64,000 nucleotides of DNA from positions 239,001-303,000 of the forward strand of contig JAPFBL010000602.1 of NCBI GenBank assembly GCA_026182355.1, read 5' to 3'. This stretch comes from Hermatobates lingyangjiaoensis (taxonomy: Eukaryota; Arthropoda; Insecta; Hemiptera; Hermatobatidae). Shown here in pieces: positions 1-11,134 of the stretch. The first letter of the stretch is position 1; every line of letters starts with the position of its first letter. The translations under genes were made by a program, and so were the position numbers. Below the pieces are notes generated by a model. It did no database searches. It was not told the DNA's origin and was given only the letters and a program-made list of their open reading frames with translations.

Positions 1-275
1 TAATAATGAAGACTGTGCTGTTACAACTTTTTAGTAACTTTCGATGAATATATTTTGACTACTAACCGTCAAATGATAATAATGAAGACTGTGCTGTTAC
101 AACTTTTTAGTAACTTTTGATGAATATATTTGACTATAACCGTCAAAGAAATAATGAAGACTGTGTGTAAACTTTTAGTAATTTGATGAAATAGCTATAA
201 CGTCAAATGATAATAATGAAAACTGTGATGTTACTACTTACTAGTTACTTTTGATGAAGGTATTTTGACTGTTAA
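1..275. repeat. 76-bp tandem repeat, about 3.5 copies, cut by the window edge
   Basis: Copies begin at 1, 77, about 150 and about 210, each starting with AATAATGAAGACTGTG and containing a CCGTCAAA block. The first two copies are nearly identical. The third and fourth carry deletions and substitutions. The array decays by about 310 and probably continues to the left of the window. It has no coding potential. Confidence 0.85.
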
Positions 276-1532
276 CTGAATAATGAGAGAAACATGATAT
301 ATCAGAATGATGAAGACTGCTCTTACGAATTGTAATTTATAAATATGTGTATTTATATATTTAACTTTTTGTATTAAGCAAGTTAAATAAAAGACATTCA
401 AACAGATTGTATTAAACTTTAAAAGGAAATTATATCCTATTTACTAGTAATGATTTCATTCTACTTCTCCTCTGAGGTCATTTTGTAGCTGAAAATTTGA
501 ACCTGGAAATAAGACTCTAGTCTTATTTCCAGATTCGAAATAAGACTAGAATATTTCGAACAAAATAAGACTTATTGTAATAAATTTACAATTTTAATGT
601 TGATAAAGAAATAAAAGACTTTCCAAACCAGACTTAAAGATAAGCTACTTGAAGTTTATTTATCCTGAGTCAAATGGTGGACTTGAAAAGCTGGTTAGAT
701 AGATCTTGTCCAAATTCAAGGGCAATGACATAAGCTTTGGTTCCAAAAATTTTCGAAGAGGAGTTGGGCGCTAGCCCATTTATGAAGTTTATTGGGTGAC
801 TCAGAGGTTCATCCAAGTGGTGGATTCATCCAAAACCTTCCCTCTATTGTAAACTTAAATTTAATTCCATAAATATTTTAACTGACACAACTATACCTTG
901 AAATGCAAATAAACAAATTTCGTGTGAAACACCTCACGAATTTCATTATTTTTATAAATAATGTCAATTTGAATAAATTATAGTTATATAACAATAAAAG
1001 TGAAGCTCAAAGTTCTAAATGAAATTTAAACATAAAAAATACTTGCTATATACTTTTGATATTCACCAGTTAATTACCTACAGTTTAAAAAACTTCATTT
1101 ACGAAGAATTTTATTAATTAATTAATAGTTATATAAATATATATTTGTTTCATGCACAATTTGACATTTGTTACCTATTTAACTGTCTTTTGTTTAATAT
1201 ATTTATTAATTTAATGAAAACCCTTTAAAAAATAGTTTTTTATATTTTAGATGATTTTTTTAAGCTTTCTGAAGAATAATTTTTACGCTGATCACACCCT
1301 GTGCATAAGAAATTTAAAACTAAAAAAAGAAAAAACCAGAGATATGTATAATCAAATGGTTATTACTAACCTAATGGTTAGTAATGGTATAATAGATGGT
1401 ATGAGAAATGAATATAACAGTAAAAAACAATTAATAATCACGTTTGTAGCTAAATCTGATGCTAAAGTTTTTCATATAAGAGTTTAGAAAAAAAAAATCT
1501 TGCGCATACTCGTCATTTGAAAAGAATATACA
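276..1532. other. AT-rich non-coding stretch
   Basis: No gene is supported. A short palindrome lies at 503-532, with 14-bp arms and a 2-nt spacer. A 78-codon open frame at 1251-1487 has no recognisable motif, and its AT-rich composition makes it a chance frame. Confidence 0.6.
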
Positions 1533-1590
1533 GCTGTCAGTCACGAGCCTGCACGATGTCAGGTACTCGTTAAAGATCCGTACTTTAAAT
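1533..1590 (+). repeat. SINE body fragment
   Basis: This matches the central part of the tRNA-derived SINE found complete at 51117-51443, including ACGATGTCAGGTACTCGTTA followed by AAGATCC. Only the core survives. The tRNA-like head and the tail are missing. Confidence 0.8.
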
Positions 1591-2177
1591 TACCTTTGCG
1601 GTATGGTCAAATATTTGGGACATTCCATATATAAACGCGTTAAAAAAACTTCCTAGATGTTAGAAAATATATAATTAGAAAATATAACTTGCTCAAACAA
1701 CTAATGAAACTATAATTAACAAATAATAATTAAATAGTAAAAAAAAAAATCCTGTTTTTTTTCCATTATTTTGTAAAAATGTTCATTCTTAATTGTAATT
1801 TAGTATATAGGGGTTGAGAAGAATAGCCGTAGGGTGCAAAGCCAGCCAAGGGAAAACATGGGCTTCGCCTAATTGCACCAGGAGAGAGGAATTCTTTAGA
1901 AAAAAAAAAGGGGGGTGTCATTAACACGGAGTTGGTTTTAAACGATCAAAACTAATAATTAAAATGGTCTAACAAAAATTTACAACTTGCGTTTTTCAAA
2001 AAAAAAACACAAATTAATGTTTCCTGCTTAGTTTAAAACTTGTAATGACTTTTACTTTTCTCGTGATTCTAGTTTTTTTTTATTTTATGTTAGTTGTTAA
2101 ACTCAAGACAAATATTTATGTAACTGAAAAGATTTGTATAAATTTCTTTAAAAACATCCATGTACAATTCTATCCCT
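1591..2177. other. Non-coding, A-rich
   Basis: Nothing gene-like is seen. The stretch holds several A homopolymers and one GC-richer patch at about 1809-1890 that I could not match to any other repeat in the window. Confidence 0.5.
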
Positions 2178-2211
<34 letters not shown>

Positions 2212-2213
2212 CT

Positions 2214-2254
<41 letters not shown>

Positions 2255-2265
2255 TATATATATAA
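2178..2265. repeat. (CT)n followed by (TA)n microsatellite
   Basis: A (CT)n tract at about 2178-2215 is joined directly to (TA)n at about 2216-2265. It abuts the left edge of a palindromic PLE cassette, the usual position of TA tracts in this window. Confidence 0.95.
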
Positions 2266-2310
2266 TAAAATAAAAAACGAAGGAAACACACAGAAAACAC
2301 AGACATAACT

Positions 2311-2348
2311 CACATCGATATTTCGACAATCGTCGTCATCAGGAGGTG
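2311..2348 (-). ncRNA. Hammerhead-like motif, family A (left arm)
   Basis: On the minus strand the core CTGATGA occupies 2342-2336 and GAAA follows a GAC/GTC helix II. The flanking arms CACCTC and GATGTG pair at five of six positions as helix I. One extra base lies between CTGATGA and helix II, as in every family here, so catalysis is not assured. Confidence 0.55.
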
Positions 2349-2419
2349 CGAAGAGCGAAGAGTCCCGCAGGAAGACAGGGCGGTACTCACTCCTGCGGGA
2401 CTCCGCTCTTCGCTCTTCG

Positions 2420-2457
2420 CACCTCCTGATGACGACGATTGTCGAAATATCGATGTG
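2420..2457 (+). ncRNA. Hammerhead-like motif, family A (right arm)
   Basis: CTGATGA lies at 2426-2432, helix II is GAC/GTC with a GATT loop, and GAAA lies at 2444-2447. Helix I pairs CACCTC (2420-2425) with GATGTG (2452-2457) at five of six positions. A hammerhead would cut after C2451. Helix III is a single A-U pair closing a 2-nt loop, the weak helix III typical of PLE-type motifs. Confidence 0.6.
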
Positions 2458-2650
2458 AGTTATGTCTGTGTCTTTCTGTGTGTTTCCTTCGTTTTTTATT
2501 TTATTGTAAAAAAGTCCGCTGGACCGTTTCTTTTAATTGTATATATATATAAAAAGATTTCACATAAACACGTGAAACAACTTTTACTTTTTCTTACTGT
2601 ACTCCTTTGTTTCCCCAAACATCCCTTTCTGGACATTAGTCCTTTCCTGT

Positions 2651-2820
2651 GCTTTCACCCTTTTAAAATACCACTCTTCCCTCCCACTCTTCTCAACTCC
2701 TCACCAGATGTTTTCTGCATCTAGTGTTCACTTGGGTTTTTGACTCTGACGAAGACCGCTTGTTACGGTTGAAAGATCTTAGTCTTGTTTTCCCATTTCT
2801 TATTGTGGTTTGATCATTGA
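2651..2820 (+). mobile_element. PLE-end cassette, family C, with hammerhead-like motif
   Basis: The same block, including its upstream part with CTCACCAGATGTTTTCTGCA, recurs at 34425-34590. The motif spans 2742-2784: GACT, CTGACGA (2746-2752), a GACCG/CGGTT helix II, GAAA (2771-2774), then AGTC pairing with GACT. The block ends with TTGTGGTTTGATCATTGA and a TA tract. Family C is the most abundant cassette in the window. Confidence 0.7.
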
Positions 2821-3117
2821 TATATATATAAATATATATATAATTAAAAAATATATATATATAATAAATTAAAAATCAACAATAACACTTGATATAATAT
2901 ATGAATTAAATAACCAAAAACAATAAACAAATAACAAAATTTAAATTAATATATATTTGTTTATTGTGGTATTTAATTTCCTATAAAATATATAAATATA
3001 TTATAAATTAATATATATTATATATTTAAAATTTTATCCCAAATTGGCATAACATTTTTAGAAACATGTTTGCAAGAAGAATTGCTACCAACCTTCACTA
3101 ATTATATATCTCTATAT

Positions 3118-3460
3118 ATATATATATATACATATATATATAAAGATTTCACATAAACACGTAAAATAACAATCAATGAACAGACCACAATTTATATGTG
3201 ACACTGAACAGGCCAGTGTCACGCGTTCATTCAGACTACAGTTGTTAAAATCCACATACTATTTTTCTTTCTAAAATAATTTGTAATGTAATACTTAGTT
3301 TTTCTGTTTCAAAATTTATACTTCTGCCTATGAAAAAGGTTTTAAATAAAGACTGAAAAGTTGGCATTGAGAGTTTAATTCGAACCTGAAGAACTGACCG
3401 AGTCCTGATAAACTATAGTTTTGTTTCTATTCCACGGTCGATACTTTTATGAATATTTAT
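3118..3460 (+). mobile_element. PLE-end cassette, family E'
   Basis: After a short family C edge (3140-3180), the block 3195-3455 is a diverged copy of 27861-28110. Both contain CTATGAAAAAGGTTTTAAAT, then an A-rich box, then a GAACTGAC...AGTC...GATAAA block and TCTATTCCACGGTCG. The outermost part matches the inverted arms around the RT fragment at 15411-15697. The hammerhead-like core is degenerate (CTATGAA). Confidence 0.65.
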
Positions 3461-3699
3461 ATATATATATCTAGCAGCAAACAGCAGAGGTTATTGAGGG
3501 TTGGTCTACACAAACAAAAACTTCACTTACGCCAACGTTTCGTTTGCTGTTTGCTGTTATTTTTTTGTGGTCAAAAAAAGATAGAATTATATATATATAT
3601 AAATATAATAATATATATTATAAAAGATTTCACAAAACACGTGAACTAACAACTTTTTTTTTGGTTTGATCATTGAATATATTATATATAAATATATTA

Positions 3700-4065
3700 T
3701 AATATATATATAAAATAAAAAGAAACGGTCCACAAGGATTATAAAACCTTTAAAATTACACAAAGCACGACACAGAAAAGAGAATACAAAGAAAACTTAC
3801 AAAATTCAATATTTCGAACTGTTGTTCGTTCACAGGGATAGTAGACAAGAAGAGAGGACGAAGTGAAGAGATCTCCCCACGTCGAAGAACGGAGCGCGAA
3901 TGACGTTCTTCATCGACGTGGGGAGATCTCTCTCACTTCGTCCTCTCTTCTAGTCTACTCTCCTGATGACGAACAACAGTTCGAAATATTGAATTCTGTA
4001 AGTTTTCTTTGTATTCTCTTTTCTGTGTCGTGCTTTGTGTAATTTAAAGTTATATATATATATAT
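3700..4065. mobile_element. Inverted PLE-end cassette, family B
   Basis: Inverted arms at about 3740-3880 and 3920-4050 share the GAAATATTGAATTCTG block and the outer CGTGCTTTGTGTAATTTAAA block, and TA tracts flank both sides. The plus-strand motif at 3955-3997 is intact (CTGATGA 3963-3969, GAAC/GTTC helix II, GAAA). In the left arm the CTGATGA box has been lost. Relatives are at 37240-37410 and 52255-52430. Confidence 0.72.
3955..3997 (+). ncRNA. Hammerhead-like motif, family B
   Basis: CTGATGA is at 3963-3969, followed by one extra C, a GAAC/GTTC helix with an AACA loop, and GAAA at 3983-3986. A putative helix III is one A-U pair. Helix I pairing is partial. Confidence 0.5.
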
Positions 4066-5073
4066 ATATATATATCCAAAAACAGTATATTTATTATTGG
4101 GTTATTGATAAATTAGAACTGAGTTGATGACAAAAGATGTTTGGAAAGCACTGGTTAACCTTTTCAAATTGATGCAAAACAAATCGGTAGAAGTTAAGTT
4201 TAGGCTGTCGAGCAAAGTACATCTCGTTGACTGTTAGATAAACACGGTGTCCCGACGATTCCTTTATTAATATTAATCAATCCCTTCCCCCTCTTGCTTC
4301 TCTCCTGTGAGTTATATAAAAAGGGTTCTTCTCTTTGAATCCAAACGTCCAGTTACTGCCTTATTTATGTTGGCCTCAGGAAGGAAATTATATTTAATTA
4401 GAGGGAAAAAAAGGAGGTTTTGATTTAATGGTTAAGCCTTAAGGCTGGAGTATTGATGCAAATGACTCAATAGGAAACCGTGAACTTGTTTCCTTTTTTT
4501 CTTTTTTTTTTTTTCTCTTCTTACTACCATATCTTTAAGCTGTAAGGGACTTTCCAAAGACCTTTAAGTGTGAAACTGGAGGTTATTAATGACTCTAGAG
4601 GGCTGTTGGGGCCACCTTGACTTCCATTATGGTTCAGACCGCTTTTTATCCAACCTCCCTTTTGTAATCAATCTAATAGACCTACTAATAGGGCCAAGCA
4701 CTATTTTTACTTTAGGCATCTACACCGAATAAATCAAGTTAAAAAAAAAAGAAAGAGAGACTAAATGGTAAAAAAAGTGGAAGAGTTAACTTTTTTTTAT
4801 ATATATATTAATAATTACTCAAAGGGAAGGGGTGATAGACAAAGTAGGAGTAGACAGGCCTATTCGGGTATGGCTCATAGACCAAGCACTTTGCCAGTCA
4901 CTCCCTATTATTCTATCAATATTATTCACTTCAAATTTGTACTTCAATTAAAAATTTGTTTGACTTTAAAAGCATCTAGTATTGTTAATGTTCTGGTCCA
5001 GTTTTATTTGAAATTATCAAAGTTTTTAATATTTTCCTAAATTAAATATAATGCAAGAAGTCTACAACATATA
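4066..5073. other. Non-coding, mixed composition
   Basis: No gene is recognised. A homopolymer-rich T tract lies at about 4490-4515. A 91-codon frame at 4765-5040 has no known motif. Positions 5062-5073 are the left target-site duplication of the following SINE. Confidence 0.5.
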
Positions 5074-5398
5074 GGTTAGGTTTGGTTGCAGTGGCAGTCC
5101 CACAAGGGAACACACGTAGGCCAAGCATTGGCCCTTTGTGAAACCACACAATGAAGATTGATTTTACAGTGGGAGTCCTAAATTTTGCCTAACTCAAATG
5201 TATTTAGAGTAGGGATCTTTAACGAGTACCTGACATCGTACAGGCTCGTGACCGACGGTTTAACGTCCTTCTCGGAGGGACGACGTACTCAGATTTATTC
5301 ACCTCCCGCGTGAATAAATCGAAGGCCAGGTGAGGATTGAACCCCGGTCCTATCAGTTCAGAGGTAAACACGTAACCACTGAGCTAGCCTGGCCCCCC
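5074..5398 (-). mobile_element. tRNA-derived SINE with 12-bp target-site duplication
   Basis: On the minus strand this begins with a tRNA-like head (box A-like TAGCTCAGTGGTTA and a box B-like GGTTCAATCC), continues through a hairpin-forming ATTTATTCACGCGGGAGGTG block and a conserved core, and ends in GCAACCAAACCTAACC. CTACAACATATA occurs on both sides (5062-5073 and 5399-5410), a perfect 12-bp duplication. The head is slightly decayed relative to the 51117 copy. RNA polymerase III would be the expected transcriber. Confidence 0.93.
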
Positions 5399-5410
5399 TA
5401 CAACATATAA

Positions 5411-5611
5411 ATCAGTATTTCTTAACGCATTTTAGCGTGATACCTCTTTACGAGTCGTTTCAATGTTTAACCCAATCCCTTTCCTCAATATAAATGCTCC
5501 TTCCCCTCTCCTAACCAACTCAGAGCATTAATCCCCTATTTTTATGGTGAGTTAAACTCTATATCTTTTATTAATTAATTAATTTAATTTTATTAAATAA
5601 ATTATATATAA
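5411..5611. other. Non-coding spacer
   Basis: AT-rich with no gene seen. It leads into a TA tract at about 5605-5635. Confidence 0.5.
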
Positions 5612-5629
5612 TTATATATATATATATAT

Positions 5630-5818
5630 ATATATTAGTATAGGTTGGCACAAATCTTCTTGGAGGCATATTTTGTTGAAACGTACCGCAGCCTCGGCAT
5701 TAACGATTTTCAAACTAAGCTGTTCCAGTCTCCTGACATTCTTACGAATATAAGGTGGTAATTCCCAAATTAAGTTTGTCCAAAAGACATTTTTGAAACA
5801 CTTTAATAGGTTCAACAC
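5630..5818 (-). pseudogene. PLE N-terminal coding fragment
   Basis: The minus-strand frame reads LIWELPPYIRKNVRRLEQLS, then LKIVNAEAAVRFNKICLQED, before running into the TA tract as an IYIYI tail. The same segment occurs at 36880-37026, 57440-57612, 62650-62790 and 8060-8240. The FN..CL.ED/EGL motif resembles the region upstream of the reverse transcriptase in Penelope-like proteins. The fragment stops at the TA tract, as in the other copies, and is not a gene. Confidence 0.7.
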
Positions 5819-6653
5819 TTTTAATACAATTGAAAACTAACATCACAGGTAAAAATTTAACATAACTTAAAGAACCATTATTTCTAAGTTTGACTATTTA
5901 ATAAAGACCTTGGGTTTACATTTTTAAAATTTTAAAATTTTTAAAATTTTTTTATAAAAAATGAAACTTTTAAACAATTTTGAAATAAACTTTAAAGAAT
6001 ATAAAAAATTGAAAATGGACAAAGTTTCAAAAAGGAAAACCAACATGGAAACCTTTAAAACGGTTTTTTCTTAAAATTGTTTCCCAAATTCTTTTTATTG
6101 GGGGGGGGTTAAAAAGGAAATTCTTTCAATAAATTTCTTTAATTGTTATTAATTCTTTTTAAAACAAAAAATCTAGGAAACCCAATTCTTTCTTTTTTAA
6201 TTCTTTTTAAAAAAATAATTTCGGATTAAGTTAAATTATTTCAATTTAATTATTTAAAAAATTGTTATTTTTTTTATTTAATTTTAAAAGGTTACCTTTG
6301 GATTTATTTTTAAATTTTCAAGAGTGTTGAGTTATAGGTTTATGGACCCAAGGGGGTGGTTACTTGAAAAAGTTTTGGGAAACACTGATCTAAATGGTAT
6401 ATATAAATTAAGGAATATACTATATTTATATCGTGAAAAAAATAAAAAGTTTAATAAAACTAAAATAAAAAAGGATTTAAAAAATAAAAAGGGAAAAAAA
6501 TAAATTTTAAGTAAAATCTTTGAGCAAAAACCCAAGGGTTTTGGAGGGGGGTTTTATCTGAGAAAAGGCCGGCGAGGGAAAGCTATTCTGAAAAAATAAA
6601 GGGAATCCAACTAAAAAAAAGGAATTTATTAATAAAAGTAAGGAAAAAAGGTA

Positions 6654-6840
6654 GGGTATATCTGAGCAAAGAGTCAGGCTAAGAGGGAAGCGTATATCTG
6701 AGTAAAGAGTCAGGCTAAGAGGGAAGCGTATATCTGAATAAAGAGTTAGGCCTAAGAGGGAAGGCGTATATCTGAGTAAAGAGTCAGGCTAAGAGGGAAG
6801 CGTATATCTGAGCAAAGAGTCAGGCTAAGAGGGAAGCGTA
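6654..6840. repeat. 36-bp tandem repeat, about 5 copies
   Basis: TCTGAG (or TCTGAA) starts at 6661, 6697, 6733, 6771 and 6807, giving periods of 36, 36, 38 and 36. Each unit contains AGTCAGGCTAAGAGGGAAGC. The fourth interval is longer because its unit has two single-base insertions. Confidence 0.93.
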
Positions 6841-7740
6841 ATCATTGGAGGTAAAAGTATGATTGGAGAAGAACAATAAGCCGAGCTGCTGTAATGAGGG
6901 AGTGGGCGGGTTATGGTGTCTGAGTGAATTACTAGGCTATTGTCAGGTTGGGAAATCTCAAGGACGAAAAGCACCTCAAGAAACTGTATGACGATGTATC
7001 CCTGGTAAACCTTGTTGAGTATATATAGCAAGGAGAGCTCCTGTTTAACATGAGTTCACCTTCCCTTAATGGCTGATTCATATTCCGGATGCTATGGTTA
7101 CACCGCCATTCTTACCCAATCTACCTTCATTCGTATCTTCCACAACACTTCAACACCCTGGTATATTAATTTCAATTAAATCCACTAAAAAACCACATAA
7201 CTATTACAACAGTAACTTCAACTTTATTGGTACATGTTAAACATATTAAAATGTATCTTCAAAATTAACCTTTTTTTTTTAAAAAAAAAAAAAAATTGCA
7301 AAAAAAAAAATTATTTTTTTTTTTGGAATTTTCAAAAAAATTTTTTTAAAAATAAATTTTATTTCTTTTTATTATAAATTAAATTTATTTGGAATTATGT
7401 ATAACAAAGGAATTTTAAACAAAATATTAATTTTTTTATTAAAATTTATAAGATTGGTTTTTCCTCAAAGTTGTTGGGAAAAGATTTATTTTTTTATTTT
7501 TATTGGTTTGCAAAATTTTAAAAATTTAATTTTTTCGGTCTTTTTCTTCCCAAAATTTCCACTTTTTCTTTTTCCAAGGAAGGGTTAACCCCCAAAACCC
7601 AAAAAAAAAATTTTTTTCATTTATATAATATAAATAAAAAAAATGGGAAAACAAAAAGACTTTCCCGAACAATGGTTTCTCAAGTCAAAACCCAATATTG
7701 GTTATATTATTTTAAATTTTTTAGGTTAAAATTTTTTGGG

Positions 7741-7905
7741 GTATATTTTTTTTTTCCCCTTTTCTCTTCCTCTTTCCCCTTTTTTTTCCCCTTCTTTTCT
7801 TCCTTCCCCTTTCCCCTTTTTTTTTCCCCTTCCCTTCTTTCCCTTTCTTTTTTCTTTTTTCCTTTTTCCCCTTTTTCCTTCTCCTTTCCTTTCTTCTTCC
7901 TCTTC
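7741..7905. repeat. Polypyrimidine tract
   Basis: About 165 bases are almost purely C and T on the plus strand. The opposite strand has a spurious Lys/Arg/Gly-rich frame. A tract like this can adopt triplex structure, but no function is shown. Confidence 0.85.
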
Positions 7906-7984
7906 CCAAAATTAAAATTTTTTTATTTTTTTTGAAAATTTAAAAAAGTTTAAACATATTTTGGAATATGCCTCCCGTGACTGT

Positions 7985-8345
7985 TCTTGGAGGCATATTT
8001 TGGTGTAGTAAGTTATGTTAAATTCATTCCCTGTGATGTTAGTTTTTCAGTTGTATTAAAATTGTTGATATTTATTAAAGTGTTTCAAAAAAGTGTCTCA
8101 ATATCCTTTGGACAACTTATTTGGAGATTATCACCTTCTATTCGTAAGACTGTCAGGAGACTGGAACAGCTTAGTTTAAAAAGGTAATGCCAACTGCGGT
8201 ACATTTCAACAATAAATTTTATATAAATGAGTTCGGTTTGCTTCTCAAGCCAGTTCTTCCGACTTCTTCCCAGACGACGGATAACAAATATCAAGTGAGT
8301 TTTGTAGTGCTTTCTCTGTTTTTCCTATGTGTTAAGTTATATAAA
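7985..8345 (+). pseudogene. Frameshifted PLE N-terminal coding fragment with cassette edge
   Basis: The frame at about 8060-8187 reads SFGQLIWRLSPSIRKTVRRL then EQLSLK, matching the 5630-5818 copy. A one-base shift at about 8185 moves the conserved N-A-E-A-like continuation into another frame (VHFNNKF at about 8195-8220). Downstream, 8255-8345 resembles family J ends (GTGAGTTTTGTAGTGC), with a degenerate hammerhead-like core. Confidence 0.6.
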
Positions 8346-8449
8346 ACCATTTAAAAAGAAGTGCACACAACACAAATAATATTTATATTTGACCATGTCG
8401 TTTCAAAGGCGAAGAGCCCGCAAGAAGGAAGCGGTGCTCTCTGCTATTT

Positions 8450-9481
8450 AAAGTATAATAAAAATAAAGAAGTAAATACATATACATATTACATTTATAA
8501 AGAAGAAATTCAAAAGACACATAATTATGGTTTTTAATAATATATATGTCCAACCATTATAATTTGTCCTTAAGAAAATGGACAACTGTCTTTCAATAAA
8601 CGTCTTAATTTTCAATATCAAACATTGTCATAATGTGTACACATTATTGCATACATCAGATTACATTACTAAGTTAAAGTTTTTTGGTTTCTCTTTTTTC
8701 TAGTAATACGAATATCTATCAAATTTGAAATAAGTTTTTAGGTTTCTTCTACTATAAAATGAAAGAGTTACTTTACAAAACAGACTTTTGAAAACTTTTT
8801 AAATCTTCCAACAAAAACCTAGAACAAATTGAAATTAAAAAAATTGCTTATCATGTTCTTGTACACCATTATTTTTTGTATTTAATTCAGTTAGTTGTTG
8901 TTTTAAATATTTAAGATAGTATCATTTAATAAAACATCTGAAATATTTATTATTCTGTAATAACATTTTTACTGTTCACCAAAAGCATGGAATACTGATT
9001 TCAATAATTTTATTTAATAAATGTGAATTTAGTTTTAATTTTCACACTATAGAAATAGTAGTGTGAAATAATTATTCTAAACTAGAATGTTTTGTCTTTA
9101 AATCAGTTATAATAATTTATACCCTTTGTAATTTCTCTATGAAGAAATTTAAATACGCACTCTTTATCTGTCTAAAGCATTTATACTGTATATGAAATTC
9201 AGAAGTGGAACTAAAACCATTCGAGCAAAACAACTAGTCTTTATCAGTCACAGTTGAACTGATAAGAGAAAGTGGGCATGCGGTGTAGCGCTGAGAATAG
9301 AGGGAGATAAAAGAGGTATTTTAGAGGATGCAAAAGGCAACGGAAAGCAATAAAAGTTATATACATTCACCAATGTGGCTAAACTCATTTTTTGTTACAG
9401 TTTAGCTGAAAATTTGAGATTGCAAATATGTTTATCCTATTGCATGTAAATCTGAAGCATCTTTTGATTATTTTTTTATTA
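8450..9481. other. AT-rich non-coding stretch
   Basis: No gene or clear repeat is recognised. Weak similarity to a decayed family C end may be present near 9215-9260. Confidence 0.5.
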
Positions 9482-9489
9482 CTCTAGAG

Positions 9490-10073
9490 TAGTGCTTCTC
9501 AACGTGGTCCACTTGGACCCTTAAGGGTCCACAAAGGATTACTGGGAGTCCACGGGAAAAAATATTATTTTGAAGGTCCTTCAACATGTAGCACTTGGTT
9601 TGTGCTACATGCTAATTTTAGTGGCGTATATCTGGATACCATAATTAAAAATATATCAAATCATAGCGAGCTGACCGTTAGAATATTCAAAAACATAATA
9701 TTTATGACATAGGGCCCAGCACTCTTCTCAGTTGTTATAGTGTTTCAAAGTTTTAAAATGTTCTATTACGATTTTTTTTTCTGTTATATTCAAAACTGAT
9801 CCTTTTAAAATTCATTTCAGTATACTTTAGGAAATATTAATAAATAAACATTTTGTTATTGTTTTAAAAAGATTTGTATATTTCGACATCACATTGTGAA
9901 TGTAATGAAATCATATCATAGTTACTCTTTTCATTTATCAAAAAAACTAATATTTCGTTGACAATTTACTCGCATATAATTATGTTTTTGAAGTACCCGT
10001 GGTAGGATAGGGGTCCACATATGATAAAATAGCTCCAAGGGGTCCACAAGCAAACAAAGGTTGAGAACTCCTG
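9490..10073. mobile_element. Non-autonomous hAT-type DNA transposon (584 bp)
   Basis: Terminal inverted repeats have the hAT-like form TAGTGCTTCTCAACGTGGTC on the left and, reading inward from the right, CAGGAGTTCTCAACC. CTCTAGAG is perfectly duplicated on both sides (9482-9489 and 10074-10081), the 8-bp duplication expected of hAT elements. Subterminal GGGTCCAC repeats occur in both ends. There is no transposase coding, so any movement would need an enzyme supplied in trans. Confidence 0.9.
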
Positions 10074-10118
10074 CTCTAGAGTTATATATTAAGTGTCGTC
10101 TCTTAATCTTGAACCTTA

Positions 10119-11130
10119 TTTTTTTTTAAACCGATCCCCTAGCGCAGAGGTTCCCAAAGTGGGTTCCGCTGAGCCCAGGGGTTCTTTAAAGGACTGTCTG
10201 AGGTTCCGCGAAAAAAATTTAGACAAAACATTTTTCTAAATTTTTTTTAAGTGAGTATGGATTTATTCTATTTTTCTTGTAAATCATAAAACCAAATAAT
10301 GTGTATATCTACTTATACACATAAAAAAAAGTGGTCATAATTTTATACATATTTAGGATGTATAAAATTTTCCTAAATTTTACTTAAACTAACTTAAAAA
10401 AACTTAAATTTTACTTAAATTTGACTTGACAATCATAAGTCAGTTTTTGGAACTATCTGATTCCTGAATTCTAATGCAAACATAGCATTTTACACAATGC
10501 ATTTTACACTTCTCACTACCTGCTTATGTAAAACCGAATTTATCTTTTATATTTATGTTTTATACTGCTATAAAAACTAAATACTGAAGTAGAGTTAATA
10601 CTTGGGCTGACTTGAGAATGAAACTCTTAACTATAAAGTCAAAAATTATTACAAAATAAACTTGTGTTAAAATTGCTAGCTATAAAAATTAAAATCTTTT
10701 AGTTACAGTTTTTATTCGGAAAATACAATTGCAACAATATTACTTTTGTTTTTAAACGTACATACTTTTTTTAAAGGCATATGTAAATATTTATATTATG
10801 ATTGTATAAAATCATTAGAATTTGAGGTTCCCGAGAAATTTACTGCAGTAAAAAGGGTTCTACGTCGAAAAAAGTTTGATAAACTCTGCCCTTACGGATC
10901 AGTAATTCTACTTTGGCAGCCCTAAATTTTTCCTAACTCAAGTGCATTTGAAGTAGGAATTTTTAAAGAGTACCTGCCACCTTAGAGGCTCGGGACCGAC
11001 AGCTTAACGTCCTCTCCGATGGACAACGTACTCAGATTTATTCACCTCCCGCTGAATAAATCGAGGGTCAGGTGGGTATCGAACCCTGGACTTACCAGAT
11101 CAAAGGCGAGTACGTTAACCAGTCAGCTAA
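10119..11130 (-). mobile_element. SINE split by a hAT-type insertion
   Basis: The SINE lies on the minus strand in two pieces: the tail (10119-10144, T-rich then AAACCGATCCCCTAGCG) and the body plus damaged tRNA-like head (10889-11130). The tail type matches the 35011-35339 copy, not the copies at 5074, 19508 and 51117. The head end is eroded after GTCAGCTAAC. Confidence 0.85.
10145..10888. mobile_element. Non-autonomous hAT-type element inserted in a SINE (744 bp)
   Basis: The left end is CAGAGGTTCCCAAAGTGGGT and the right end, inward, is CAGAGTTTATCAAACTTTTT, an imperfect inverted pair of hAT type. The flanks are CCCTAGCG (10137-10144) and CCCTTACG (10889-10896), an 8-bp duplication with two mismatches. 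Subterminal GGTTC/GAACC repeats are present. No transposase is encoded. Confidence 0.85.
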
Positions 11131-11134
11131 CATT

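Larger units (their letters stand above)
2266..2545. mobile_element. Inverted PLE-end cassette, family A
   Basis: Two arms in inverted orientation (about 2272-2360 and 2390-2500) run from the TA tract inward. They share the block around GAAATATCGATGTGAG and the outer block ending in CCTTCGTTTT. Each arm holds one hammerhead-like motif. The right side continues with a GGACCGTTTC block and then (TA)n. Close relatives lie at 36690-36850 (truncated) and 48700-48995. Assignment to Penelope-like elements rests on the motif and on sister cassettes carrying PLE coding sequence. Confidence 0.75.
5880..7960. other. Low-complexity block, possibly poorly resolved sequence
   Basis: Long stretches consist of A or T homopolymers (7269-7330), TTTTAAAA alternations (5930-5960), a run of eight G (6102-6109) and a C/T-only tract at 7741-7905. 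Open frames inside are artefacts of composition. The homopolymer lengths suggest either real decay or consensus error. The block encloses the 36-bp tandem repeat at 6654-6840. A moderately complex stretch at 6841-7200 holds nothing recognisable. Confidence 0.6.

Noticed and set aside
2045..2308. Open frames ending in long Ile-Tyr repeats (also at 14035, 32152, 32237, 50033, 59468, 63270 and elsewhere)
   Set aside because: Ile-Tyr runs are simply translated (TA)n tracts.
7672..7935. Phe/Pro-rich frame on one strand and Lys/Arg/Gly-rich frame on the other
   Set aside because: Both come from a polypyrimidine/polypurine tract.
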